A DNA stretch of 64,000 bases from Pseudomonas knackmussii B13 (lineage in GTDB: Bacteria > Pseudomonadota > Gammaproteobacteria > Pseudomonadales > Pseudomonadaceae), in assembly GCF_000689415.1 (NCBI RefSeq), contig NZ_HG322950.1, positions 1,116,001 to 1,180,000 on the forward strand, in the 5' to 3' direction. Numbering within the stretch: the stretch's first letter is position 1; every line of letters begins with the position of its first letter. Of this stretch, positions 1 to 8,104 are shown piece by piece. The translations under genes were made by a program, and so were the position numbers. A model generated the notes under the pieces. That model was not told where the DNA came from. It saw only the letters and a list, made by a program, of their open reading frames with translations, and did not search any database.

Positions 1-838
1 CGAGGCGCTGTTGCAAGTCACCGGTGTGCGGGGCCAGCAGTTCGGCGGCGGCGGAGGGCGTGGGCGCGCGGACGTCGGCGACGAAGTCGGCGATGGAAAC
101 GTCCGTCTCATGGCCGACCGCACTGACCACCGGCGTGGCGCAGGCGGCGATGGCGCGAGCCACGGCTTCTTCGTTGAAGCACCAGAGGTCCTCCAGCGAG
201 CCGCCGCCCCGGGCCAGGATGATGGCGTCGAAGCCCTTGGCGTCGGCCAGTTGCAGGGCACGGACGATTTGCAGCGTGGCTTCGCGACCCTGAACGGCAG
301 TAGGTACGAGGGTCAGCTCGACCTGCGGCGCGCGGCGGCGGAAGACGCTGATGATGTCGCGGATCACTGCGCCGGTGGGCGAGCTGACGATACCGATGCG
401 TTGCGGGTGAGCCGGCAGCGGCCGTTTGCGCTCGGGGGAGAACAGCCCCTCGGCGGCCAGCTTCTCTTTAAGTGCCTCGAAGGCCAGGCGCAGGGCGCCG
501 TCACCGGCGGGCTCGACGGCATCGGCGATCAGTTGGTAGTCGCCACGTCCTTCGAACAGCGAGACCTTGCCGCGCACCTTAACGGCCAGGCCGTCGCGCA
601 GCGCCTGGCGCACGCGCAGGGCGTTCTGCCGGAACAGCGCGCAGCGCACCTGGGCGTTGCTGTCCTTCAAGGTGAAATAGAGGTGGCCGGAAGCCGGGCG
701 GGCGAGGTTGGAGATCTCGCCTTCGACCCACACCTGCGGGAACACGTCCTCCAGGAGCTGGCGGGCGCGCTGGTTGAGCTGGCTGACGGTCAGCACCTCA
801 CGGTCGAGGCCGAGCCGTTGGAAAGGGTCTTTGAACAT
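1..838 (-). CDS. xseA: Exodeoxyribonuclease VII large subunit (partial)
   Basis: Only the N-terminal 279 codons are in the window; the gene runs off the left edge. The start is the ATG at 838 (MFKDPFQRLGL...), which fits the usual XseA N-terminus. Residues 1 to about 100 form the OB-fold nucleic-acid-binding domain (VWVEGEISNLARP, GHLYFTLKD). The catalytic ExoVII_L region follows, with the family block GHETDVSIADFVADVRAPTP near the visible end. With XseB it degrades single-stranded DNA from both ends during mismatch repair and recombination. It is transcribed divergently from guaB, as in many Pseudomonas genomes. Assignment is firm; only the C-terminus is missing. Confidence 0.96.
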   Translation of the reverse strand, partial: MFKDPFQRLGLDREVLTVSQLNQRARQLLEDVFPQVWVEGEISNLARPASGHLYFTLKDSNAQVRCALFRQNALRVRQALRDGLAVKVRGKVSLFEGRGDYQLIADAVEPAGDGALRLAFEALKEKLAAEGLFSPERKRPLPAHPQRIGIVSSPTGAVIRDIISVFRRRAPQVELTLVPTAVQGREATLQIVRALQLADAKGFDAIILARGGGSLEDLWCFNEEAVARAIAACATPVVSAVGHETDVSIADFVADVRAPTPSAAAELLAPHTGDLQQRL

Positions 839-908
839 GGCGCTGGATGATAAGCCCGGGCGTTGTCGAGGGCCAGCACGCAACCCGCCATTCCAGCGGT
901 CGGGCGCG

Positions 909-938
909 TTGAGCCCGAGCGTCAAACTGGGATATAAT
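909..938 (+). promoter_or_regulatory. Predicted sigma70 promoter of guaB
   Basis: TTGAGC at 909-914 and a consensus TATAAT at 933-938 are separated by 18 bp and lie 37 bp before the guaB start codon. The near-consensus -10 suggests a strong housekeeping promoter. Seen in sequence; activity is inferred. Confidence 0.7.
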
Positions 939-974
939 GCCGCGCTTCCATTTTCCCGCGTGGGAGCCCCCGCC

Positions 975-2444
975 ATGCTGCGCATCAGTCAAGAAGCCCT
1001 GACGTTCGACGACGTCCTCCTGATCCCCGGATATTCCGAAGTTCTGCCCAAGGACGTGAGCCTGAAGACCCGTCTGACTCGCGGCATCGAACTGAACATT
1101 CCGCTGGTCTCCGCCGCCATGGATACCGTGACCGAATCCCGCCTGGCCATCGCCATGGCGCAGGAAGGCGGCATCGGCATCATCCACAAGAACATGAGCA
1201 TCGAGCAGCAGGCTGCCGAAGTCCGCAAGGTCAAGAAGCACGAGACCGCCATCGTTCGCGACCCGGTCACCGTGACCCCCTCGACCAAGATCATCGAGCT
1301 GCTGCAGATCGCCCGCGAATACGGCTTCTCCGGCTTCCCGGTGGTGGAAGAGGGCGAGCTGGTCGGCATCGTCACCGGCCGCGACCTGCGCGTTAAGCCG
1401 AACGTCGGCGACAGCGTCTCCGCGATCATGACTCCCAAGGAAAAGCTGGTCACCGCCCGCGAAGGCACCGCGCTGGAAGAAATCAAGGCCGCGCTCTACG
1501 AGAACCGCATCGAGAAGATGCTGATCGTCGACGACAAATTCCGCCTCACTGGCCTGGTGACCTTCCGTGACATCGAGAAGGCCAAGACTTACCCGCTGGC
1601 GTCCAAGGACGACCTGGGTCGCCTGCGTGTCGGCGCAGCCGTCGGCACCGGCGCCGACACCGGCGAGCGCGTAGCCGCACTGGTTGCCGCTGGCGTCGAC
1701 GTGGTTGTCGTCGACACCGCCCACGGCCACTCCAAGGGTGTCATCGACCGCGTTCGCTGGGTGAAGGAAAACTTCCCGCAGGTGCAGGTCATCGGCGGCA
1801 ACATCGCTACCGGCGAAGCCGCCAAGGCGCTGGCCGAAGCGGGCGCTGACGCCGTGAAGGTCGGTATCGGCCCGGGCTCCATCTGCACCACCCGTATCGT
1901 CGCTGGCGTGGGCGTACCGCAGATTTCCGCCATCGCCAACGTCGCTGCTGCGCTCGAAGGCACCGGCGTTCCGCTGATCGCCGACGGCGGCATCCGCTTC
2001 TCCGGCGACCTGGCCAAGGCCATGGTGGCTGGCGCCTACTGCGTGATGATGGGCTCCATGTTCGCCGGTACCGAAGAAGCGCCGGGCGAAATCGAGCTGT
2101 TCCAGGGCCGCTCCTACAAGTCCTACCGTGGTATGGGCTCCCTGGGCGCCATGGCCGGTTCGACCGGTTCCTCCGACCGCTACTTCCAGGATGCCTCCGC
2201 CGGCGCCGAGAAGCTGGTGCCCGAAGGCATCGAAGGTCGCGTGCCGTACAAGGGCCAGCTGACCGCCATCGTTCACCAGCTGATGGGTGGCCTGCGCGCC
2301 GCCATGGGCTACACCGGCAGCGCCGACATCCAGGACATGCGCACCAAGCCGCAGTTCGTGCGGATCACCGGCGCCGGCATGGCCGAGTCCCATGTGCACG
2401 ACGTGCAGATCACCAAGGAAGCCCCGAACTACCGAGTAGGTTGA
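975..2444 (+). CDS. guaB: Inosine-5'-monophosphate dehydrogenase
   Basis: 489 aa, the usual length. It catalyses NAD-dependent oxidation of IMP to XMP, the first committed step to GMP. The start at 975 (MLRISQEALTFDDVLLIPGY) matches the family N-terminus; the longer in-frame extension upstream crosses the promoter and is not coding. The TIM barrel is interrupted by a pair of CBS domains (about residues 95-205, e.g. YGFSGFPVVEEGELVGIVTG). The catalytic cysteine is Cys304 in GPGSICTTRIV, and the flap GMGSLGAMAGS lies in the C-terminal part. It is followed by a strong hairpin and then guaA, the next enzyme of the pathway. Confidence 0.98.
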   Translation: MLRISQEALTFDDVLLIPGYSEVLPKDVSLKTRLTRGIELNIPLVSAAMDTVTESRLAIAMAQEGGIGIIHKNMSIEQQAAEVRKVKKHETAIVRDPVTVTPSTKIIELLQIAREYGFSGFPVVEEGELVGIVTGRDLRVKPNVGDSVSAIMTPKEKLVTAREGTALEEIKAALYENRIEKMLIVDDKFRLTGLVTFRDIEKAKTYPLASKDDLGRLRVGAAVGTGADTGERVAALVAAGVDVVVVDTAHGHSKGVIDRVRWVKENFPQVQVIGGNIATGEAAKALAEAGADAVKVGIGPGSICTTRIVAGVGVPQISAIANVAAALEGTGVPLIADGGIRFSGDLAKAMVAGAYCVMMGSMFAGTEEAPGEIELFQGRSYKSYRGMGSLGAMAGSTGSSDRYFQDASAGAEKLVPEGIEGRVPYKGQLTAIVHQLMGGLRAAMGYTGSADIQDMRTKPQFVRITGAGMAESHVHDVQITKEAPNYRVG

Positions 2445-2462
2445 GGGTTTCGGTAATGAGTT

Positions 2463-2495
2463 CGACACGGGGCTGCTTGATACAGCCCCGTGTCG
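2463..2495 (+). terminator. Stem-loop between guaB and guaA
   Basis: A perfect 13-bp inverted repeat (cgacacggggctg / cagccccgtgtcg) with a 7-nt loop lies 18 nt after the guaB stop and 28 nt before guaA. Only three Ts follow. It may act as a partial terminator or attenuator, or protect the guaB 3' end, rather than fully separating the two genes. Confidence 0.6.
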
Positions 2496-2523
2496 TTTGA
2501 GAATTCCGCTACGAGAGACGGCC

Positions 2524-4101
2524 ATGGCCCAAGACATTCACGCTCACCGGATCCTGATCCTGGACTTCGGCTCCCAGTACACCCAGCTGATCGCCCGCCG
2601 CGTTCGCGAGATCGGCGTGTACTGCGAAATCCACCCGTTCGACATGAGCAACGACGACATCCGCGCCTTCGCCCCGCGCGGCATCATCCTGGCCGGCGGC
2701 CCGGAGTCGGTGCACGAGCAGGACAGCCCGCGCGCGCCGCAGGCCGTGTTCGACCTGAATGTGCCGCTGTTCGGCATCTGCTACGGCATGCAGACCATGG
2801 CCGAGCAGCTGGGCGGCAAGGTGCAGGGTTCGGACCTGCGCGAGTTCGGCTACGCCCGCGTCGACGTAGTCGGCAAGGCACGCCTGCTCGACGGCATCGA
2901 GGATCACGTGGATGACGACGGCGTGCTCGGCCTCGACGTGTGGATGAGCCACGGCGACAAGGTCACCTCGATGCCGGCCGGCTTCCATATCCTGGCCAGC
3001 ACCCCGAGCTGCCCGATCGCCGCCATGGCTGACGACAGCCGCGCCTACTACGGCGTGCAGTTCCACCCGGAAGTGACCCACACCAAGCAGGGCGGCCGCA
3101 TCCTCTCGCGCTTCATCCTGGAAATCTGCGGCTGCGAAGCCCTGTGGACCCCGTCGAACATCGTCAACGATGCCATCGCCACTGTCCGCGCCCAGGTCGG
3201 TACTTCCAAGGTGCTGCTGGGCCTGTCCGGCGGCGTCGACTCCTCGGTGGTCGCGGCCCTGCTGCACAAGGCCATCGGCGACCAGCTGACCTGCGTGTTC
3301 GTCGACAACGGCCTGCTGCGCCTGCACGAAGGCGACCAGGTGATGGCCATGTTCGCCGAGAACATGGGCGTCAAGGTGATCCGCGCCAATGCCGAAGAGA
3401 AGTTCCTCGGCCGCCTGGCCGGCGTCGCCGACCCGGAGCAGAAGCGCAAGATCATCGGCAAGACCTTCATCGAGGTCTTCGACGAGGAAGCCACCAAGCT
3501 GCAGGACGTGAAGTTCCTCGCCCAGGGCACCATCTACCCGGACGTGATCGAGTCGGCGGGCGCCAAGACCGGCAAGGCCCACGTGATCAAGTCGCACCAC
3601 AACGTCGGCGGCCTGCCCGAAGACATGCAGTTCGAACTGGTCGAGCCGCTGCGCGAGCTGTTCAAGGACGAAGTCCGCAAGATCGGCCTGGAGCTGGGCC
3701 TGCCCTACGACATGGTCTACCGCCACCCGTTCCCGGGCCCGGGCCTGGGCGTGCGCATCCTCGGCGAAGTGAAGAAGGAATACGCCGACCTGCTGCGTCG
3801 CGCGGACCACATCTTCATCGAAGAACTGCGCAACTTCGACTGGTACCACAAGACCAGCCAGGCCTTCGTGGTCTTCCAACCGGTGAAATCGGTCGGCGTG
3901 GTCGGTGACGGCCGTCGCTACGCCTGGGTCGTGGCCCTGCGCGCAGTGGAGACCATCGACTTCATGACCGCACGCTGGGCGCACCTGCCCTACGAGCTGC
4001 TGGAGAAGGTCAGCAACCGCATCATCAACGAGATCGAAGGCATCTCCCGCGTTACCTACGACGTGTCGAGCAAACCGCCGGCGACCATCGAGTGGGAATG
4101 A
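2524..4101 (+). CDS. guaA: GMP synthase (glutamine-hydrolysing)
   Basis: 525 aa, full length. It converts XMP, ATP and glutamine to GMP. The N-terminal class-I glutamine amidotransferase carries nucleophile Cys86 in FGICYGMQ and the His181-Glu183 pair in VQFHPEVTH. The ATP-pyrophosphatase domain has the PP-loop SGGVDSS near residue 237, and the C-terminal dimerisation domain ends RVTYDVSSKPPATIEWE. The start at 2524 (MAQDIHAHRILILDFG) has GAGAC upstream. It follows guaB with only the 13-bp hairpin between them, so the two may be partly cotranscribed. Confidence 0.98.
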   Translation: MAQDIHAHRILILDFGSQYTQLIARRVREIGVYCEIHPFDMSNDDIRAFAPRGIILAGGPESVHEQDSPRAPQAVFDLNVPLFGICYGMQTMAEQLGGKVQGSDLREFGYARVDVVGKARLLDGIEDHVDDDGVLGLDVWMSHGDKVTSMPAGFHILASTPSCPIAAMADDSRAYYGVQFHPEVTHTKQGGRILSRFILEICGCEALWTPSNIVNDAIATVRAQVGTSKVLLGLSGGVDSSVVAALLHKAIGDQLTCVFVDNGLLRLHEGDQVMAMFAENMGVKVIRANAEEKFLGRLAGVADPEQKRKIIGKTFIEVFDEEATKLQDVKFLAQGTIYPDVIESAGAKTGKAHVIKSHHNVGGLPEDMQFELVEPLRELFKDEVRKIGLELGLPYDMVYRHPFPGPGLGVRILGEVKKEYADLLRRADHIFIEELRNFDWYHKTSQAFVVFQPVKSVGVVGDGRRYAWVVALRAVETIDFMTARWAHLPYELLEKVSNRIINEIEGISRVTYDVSSKPPATIEWE

Positions 4102-4127
4102 TGGGGCCGCGTTAGCGGACCTCTCGA

Positions 4128-4157
4128 CGACAAGGGCAGCTTTGGCTGCCCTTGTCG
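4128..4157 (+). terminator. Stem-loop after guaA
   Basis: A perfect 13-bp stem (cgacaagggcagc / gctgcccttgtcg) with the 4-nt loop tttg, 26 nt after the guaA stop. There is no U-tract, so termination is likely but not certain. Confidence 0.6.
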
Positions 4158-4258
4158 CATCTGGTGCCGATCGGCTGCGGCATTCCGTGGCTCGCCTTGC
4201 GTGGATGAAAATGAGAAAATCTATCATTTCCATGCAGTGGCTTTTTCCGGGGGATTAC

Positions 4259-5650
4259 ATGGGCTTTACCCGCAGACAAGTTCTTGGCGGCATCGCCGGC
4301 CTCGCCGTGGTCGGCCTCGGCGCCGGTGGCGCGCGCATCTGGCTGGCGCGCCCGCAAGTGGCCGCCGAGCACGACTACGAGCTGATCGCTGCTCCCATGG
4401 ACCTGGAACTGGTGCCCGGCCACCAGACGCCGGCGCTGGTCTACGGCCACCGCTTCCCCGGCTTCGAGATCCGCGGTCGCCAGGGCGACTGGCTGCGCGT
4501 GCGCTTCACCAACAAGCTGGATCAGCCGACCACCATCCACTGGCACGGCATCCGCCTGCCGATCGAGATGGACGGCGTGCCCTACATCTCGCAGCCGCCG
4601 ATCCCGCCGGGGCAGAGCTTCATCTACCAGTTCAAGACCCCGGACGCCGGCAGCTACTGGTATCACCCGCACCTGATGAGCAGCGAGCAGCTCGGCCGTG
4701 GCCTGGTCGGCCCGCTGATCATCGACGAGCGCGAGCCGAGCGGCTTCACCCAGGAAAAGATCCTCTGCCTGAAGACCTGGCACGTGGACGAGCAGGGCGC
4801 GTTCACCGCCTTCAGCGTCCCGCGCGAAGCCGCCCGCGAAGGCACCCGCGGCAGCCTGTCGACCATCAATGGCGTGGCCACGCCGGTAATCGAGCTGCCG
4901 GCCGGGCAGGTCACCCGCGTGCGCCTGCTGAACCTCGACAACACCGTGACCTACCGCCTGAACCTGCCGGGTTGCGAGGCGAAGATCTACGCCATCGACG
5001 GCCACCCGGTCGAGCCGCGTGACTTCGTCGACCAGTACTGGATCGGCCCGGGGATGCGCCTGGAGCTGGCGATCCGTGGTCCGGCGGCTGGCCAGGAACT
5101 GTCGATGCGCGATGGCGTGGTGCGCCTGGCGACCATCCGTGGCGTCGAGCCGACCAAGGCCGGTTCCGCCGACTGGCCGGCCGCGCTGCCGGCCAACCCG
5201 GTAAGCGAGCCGGACCTGGAGAAGGCCGAGACCATCAACTTCAAGTTCGAGTGGGTCGGCGCCATGACCGATTATTCGCAGGGCCAGCAGGCCCCGTCGC
5301 TGTGGCAGATCAACGGCGTAGCCTGGCAGGGCGGCGAAGAGCACAAGCACAGCGGCCCGCCGCTGGCTAAGCTGGAGCTCGGCAAGAGCTACATCTTCAC
5401 CCTGCGCAACATGACCCAGTACCAGCACCCGATCCACCTGCACGGCATGACCTTCAAGGTGCTGGACTCCAACCGGCGCAAGATCATCCCGTACTACAGC
5501 GACACTTACCTGCTGGGTAAGAACGAAACCGCCCGCGTGGCGCTGGTGGCGGATAACCCGGGGCTGTGGATGTTCCACTGCCACGTCATCGATCACATGG
5601 AGACCGGCCTGATGGGCACCATCGCCGTGGGAGACGCCTGGTGCGGCTGA
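4259..5650 (+). CDS. Tat-exported multicopper oxidase
   Basis: 463 aa from the ATG at 4259, preceded by GGGGG. The N-terminus MGFTRRQVLGG plus a hydrophobic stretch is a twin-arginine signal. Three cupredoxin domains are implied by four copper motifs: IHWHGI (about residue 97), WYHPHL (about 135), HPIHLHG (about 390) and FHCHVIDHMETGLMG (about 440), the last including the type-1 Cys and axial Met. Such enzymes couple one-electron oxidation of metals or phenols to reduction of O2. The extended Met-rich insert of CueO is absent, so a copper-detoxification role is not assured. The gene end overlaps the GTG start of tadA. The substrate is unknown. Confidence 0.88.
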   Translation: MGFTRRQVLGGIAGLAVVGLGAGGARIWLARPQVAAEHDYELIAAPMDLELVPGHQTPALVYGHRFPGFEIRGRQGDWLRVRFTNKLDQPTTIHWHGIRLPIEMDGVPYISQPPIPPGQSFIYQFKTPDAGSYWYHPHLMSSEQLGRGLVGPLIIDEREPSGFTQEKILCLKTWHVDEQGAFTAFSVPREAAREGTRGSLSTINGVATPVIELPAGQVTRVRLLNLDNTVTYRLNLPGCEAKIYAIDGHPVEPRDFVDQYWIGPGMRLELAIRGPAAGQELSMRDGVVRLATIRGVEPTKAGSADWPAALPANPVSEPDLEKAETINFKFEWVGAMTDYSQGQQAPSLWQINGVAWQGGEEHKHSGPPLAKLELGKSYIFTLRNMTQYQHPIHLHGMTFKVLDSNRRKIIPYYSDTYLLGKNETARVALVADNPGLWMFHCHVIDHMETGLMGTIAVGDAWCG

Positions 5651-6156
5651 CCAACAGCAAGGGCCACCCGACGGTGAAGGGATTGGTCCCGGTGATCGAT
5701 CGCAGTCGCGACCGCGAGTTCATGCGCGAGGCCATGCGCCTGGCGGAGCAGGGCGCGGCGCTGGGCGAGGTGCCGGTGGGCGCGGTGCTGGTGCTGGACG
5801 GGCAGATCATCGGCCGCGGCTTCAACCAGCCGATCACCGCGCACGACCCGAGCGCCCACGCCGAGATGGTGGCTATCCGCGAGGCGTCCACGGCGGCCGG
5901 CAACTACCGGCTTCCCGGCAGTACGCTCTACGTGACCCTGGAGCCGTGCAGCATGTGCGCGGGCCTGCTGGTGCACGCGCGCATCCAGCGCCTGGTCTAC
6001 GCGGCCACCGAGCCCAAGTCGGGAGTGGTGATCAGTCGCGGCGCGTTCTTCGCTCAGGACTTCCTCAACCACAAGGTTCTGGTGGAAGGTGGCGTGCTGG
6101 CGGAGGAATGCAGTGCGATGCTCTCGGCCTTCTTCAAGGCGCGGCGCAAGGGCTGA
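5641..6156 (+). CDS. tadA: tRNA-specific adenosine deaminase
   Basis: 171 aa. It deaminates A34 to inosine in tRNA-Arg(ACG). The zinc-binding deaminase signature is complete: His73-Ala-Glu75 in SAHAEMVAIREA and PCSMC at 102-106. I chose GTG 5641, which overlaps the preceding stop by 10 nt and has GGGAG upstream; it gives a length near E. coli TadA. Internal GTGs at 5674 and 5691 are alternatives. The overlap implies translational coupling with the multicopper oxidase, a pairing of no obvious functional logic. Confidence 0.93.
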   Translation: MRLTNSKGHPTVKGLVPVIDRSRDREFMREAMRLAEQGAALGEVPVGAVLVLDGQIIGRGFNQPITAHDPSAHAEMVAIREASTAAGNYRLPGSTLYVTLEPCSMCAGLLVHARIQRLVYAATEPKSGVVISRGAFFAQDFLNHKVLVEGGVLAEECSAMLSAFFKARRKG

Positions 6157-6189
6157 ACGCTCGGTGTCTTCTGGCTCCCCGGAAGCAGC

Positions 6190-6283
6190 GTAGGAGCGGA
6201 TCTCATCCGCGAAAATCCCCGCGCCGATCTCTCCCTGTAGGGGCGCGCCATGCGCGCGAATCGCGGACAAGGTCCGCTCCTAC
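6190..6283. repeat. REP-like inverted pair (GTAGGAGCGG family)
   Basis: GTAGGAGCGGATCTCATCCG at the left and its inverted counterpart ending GGTCCGCTCCTAC at the right enclose a second half-copy (tgtaggggcgcgccatgcgcg). It lies between the convergent tadA and mltF genes. Related copies occur near 32.4, 38.1, 53.5, 55.2, 57.3, 58.1, 59.9 and 61.8 kb. The arrangement resembles Pseudomonas REP/BIME elements. Confidence 0.8.
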
Positions 6284-6322
6284 GGAAAGTCATGATTGTC
6301 CGTTTGATCCGTACGAAGCGCG

Positions 6323-7792
6323 TCAGAGCTTCTCGTCCGGATTCTCGTTCGGCCGGGTCTTGTTCACCCCCGGCAGGTGCAGGCCGCTCTCGGCGAGCTG
6401 GCCGCCTTCCATCTGCGGCTGGGTCACCCAGGTCAGGATGTCGTAGTAGCGGCGGATGTTCTGCACGAAGTGCACGGTTTCGCCGCCGCGCGCATAGCCG
6501 TAGCGGGTCTTGCGGTACCACTGCTTCTGTCCCAGGCGCGGCAGCATCTTCTTTACATCCAGCCACTTGTCCGGGTTCAGGCCTTCCTGCTGGGCCAGCT
6601 TGCGCGCGTCGTCCAGGTGCGCACCGCCGATGTTGTAGGCGGCGAGGGCGAACCAGGTGCGGTCCGGTTCCTTGATGCTATCCGGCAGCTCGTCGCGAAT
6701 CTGGTCGAAATACTTGCCGCCGCCCTGGATGCTCTGTTTCGGGTCGAGACGGTTGGACACACCCATGGCCTGCGCGGTGCGGTTGGTCAGCATCATCAGG
6801 CCGCGCACGCCGGTCTTGGAGGTGGCGTCGGGCTGCCACATGGACTCCTGGTAGCCGATGGCGGCGAGCAGGCGCCAGTCCATCTGCAGGCTCTGGGCGA
6901 TCTGCCGGAACGGTTGTTCGTAGCGCGGCAGGCGCTGCTGCAGGTGCTGGGCGAAGGTATAGGCGCCGACGTAACCGAGCACGTCGACGTGGCCGTAGTA
7001 GCGATCCTTCAGATGCTGCAGGGTGCCGTCCTGCTTGGCCTGGTCGAGGAACTTGTTGACCTCGTCGTACAGGCTGCTGTCGTCGCCGCTTGGCAGTGCC
7101 CAGGCCAGGCCGCGGGTGTCGCCGAGGTCGAAGGCGACGCGGATGTTGGGGAAGTAGACCTGGTTCATCGCCAGCTCGTTGGAGTCGACCAGGGTCAGGT
7201 CGATGTCGCCGGAGTCCACCTGGCCGAGCAGGTCGACGATCTCGTCGGCGTCGGACTCCTTGTAGTCCAGCTTCGGGTAGCGCTTCTTCAGTTCGGCGAG
7301 TTGCGCGGCGTGGCTGCTGCCCTTGAGCACGACGATGCGCTTGCCGACGAGGTCTTCCGGGCGGGTCGGGCGCGGCGCGCCATTGCGGTAGATGACCTGC
7401 GGGGTGACGTCGAGGTAGGCGTGCGAGAAACGCACTTGCCCGGCGTACTCGCCACCCGGTGTCAGGCCGGCGGCAGCCAGGTCGGAACCGCCGGCCTTGC
7501 CGAGCTTGGCGTAGAGGTCTTCGAGGTTGTCGGCGGTCTGGATTTCCAGCTTCACGCCCAGGCGATCGGCGAAGCGCTTGGCCAGCTCGTATTCGAAGCC
7601 GGTCTCGCCATTGCGATCCTGGAAGTAGGTGGCAGGGCTGTTGCGGGTGATCACGCGCAGCACACCGTCCTTCTGCACCTTCTCCAGGACCGTAGGCGTT
7701 TTCGCCTCGCTACAGCCGGAGAGCAGCAGAAAGATAAAGGTCGCCAGGATCCATACGGCGGAGCGCGCGCGGGACACGTTGTGGGCAAACAT
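6323..7792 (-). CDS. mltF: Membrane-bound lytic murein transglycosylase F
   Basis: 489 aa. It cleaves the beta-1,4 bond between MurNAc and GlcNAc in peptidoglycan, forming 1,6-anhydroMurNAc. The N-terminus (MFAHNVSRARSAVWILATFI) is a signal segment ending in LLSGC, which looks like a lipobox. A solute-binding-type (SBP_bac_3) regulatory domain spans about residues 45-270. The SLT catalytic domain follows, with catalytic Glu in GYQESMWQPDA and the family segments GLMMLTNRTA and AAYNIGGAH. It is divergent from purL, as in P. aeruginosa (from memory). The reading frame stays open far upstream antisense to purL, but that part is not coding. Confidence 0.95.
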   Translation of the reverse strand: MFAHNVSRARSAVWILATFIFLLLSGCSEAKTPTVLEKVQKDGVLRVITRNSPATYFQDRNGETGFEYELAKRFADRLGVKLEIQTADNLEDLYAKLGKAGGSDLAAAGLTPGGEYAGQVRFSHAYLDVTPQVIYRNGAPRPTRPEDLVGKRIVVLKGSSHAAQLAELKKRYPKLDYKESDADEIVDLLGQVDSGDIDLTLVDSNELAMNQVYFPNIRVAFDLGDTRGLAWALPSGDDSSLYDEVNKFLDQAKQDGTLQHLKDRYYGHVDVLGYVGAYTFAQHLQQRLPRYEQPFRQIAQSLQMDWRLLAAIGYQESMWQPDATSKTGVRGLMMLTNRTAQAMGVSNRLDPKQSIQGGGKYFDQIRDELPDSIKEPDRTWFALAAYNIGGAHLDDARKLAQQEGLNPDKWLDVKKMLPRLGQKQWYRKTRYGYARGGETVHFVQNIRRYYDILTWVTQPQMEGGQLAESGLHLPGVNKTRPNENPDEKL

Positions 7793-8104
7793 CGACGCAG
7801 TATACGACAAGGTTACCCGGCCCAATATCTGGACAGTCCGGGGCATCTCTGCTAGCCGTCGGCTTCCCGGCGCACGCGGATTCGCGCAGTGCGCCACCGA
7901 CGGGGCTCTGGCGCGCGCCCGGGCGCCATCCTCGAAGCCCTTCGAAGATCGCTGGCGGTCGCTGCACAAGAAATGGCCGAAAGGGGGTGTGATCAGCCGA
8001 GCTGCGGGTGCCGCCGGCCCTCGCTTTACGGTAGAATGCACGGCCTCTGCGGGCCGGCCCTCCCGGCTCTGCGATTTCCCCTGTCTCCAGAGGCTGTTCC
8101 GACA
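7793..8104. other. Divergent intergenic region mltF / purL
   Basis: 312 bp between the start codons of mltF (minus) and purL (plus). It must hold both promoters. A TAGAAT hexamer at 8032-8037 is a candidate purL -10, but I find no good -35 at the right distance. No RNA gene or convincing riboswitch fold was recognised. Confidence 0.5.

Noticed and set aside
11..850. Plus-strand ORF of 279 codons at the left edge
   Set aside because: It is the mirror of xseA, whose minus-strand translation matches the family along its entire visible length.
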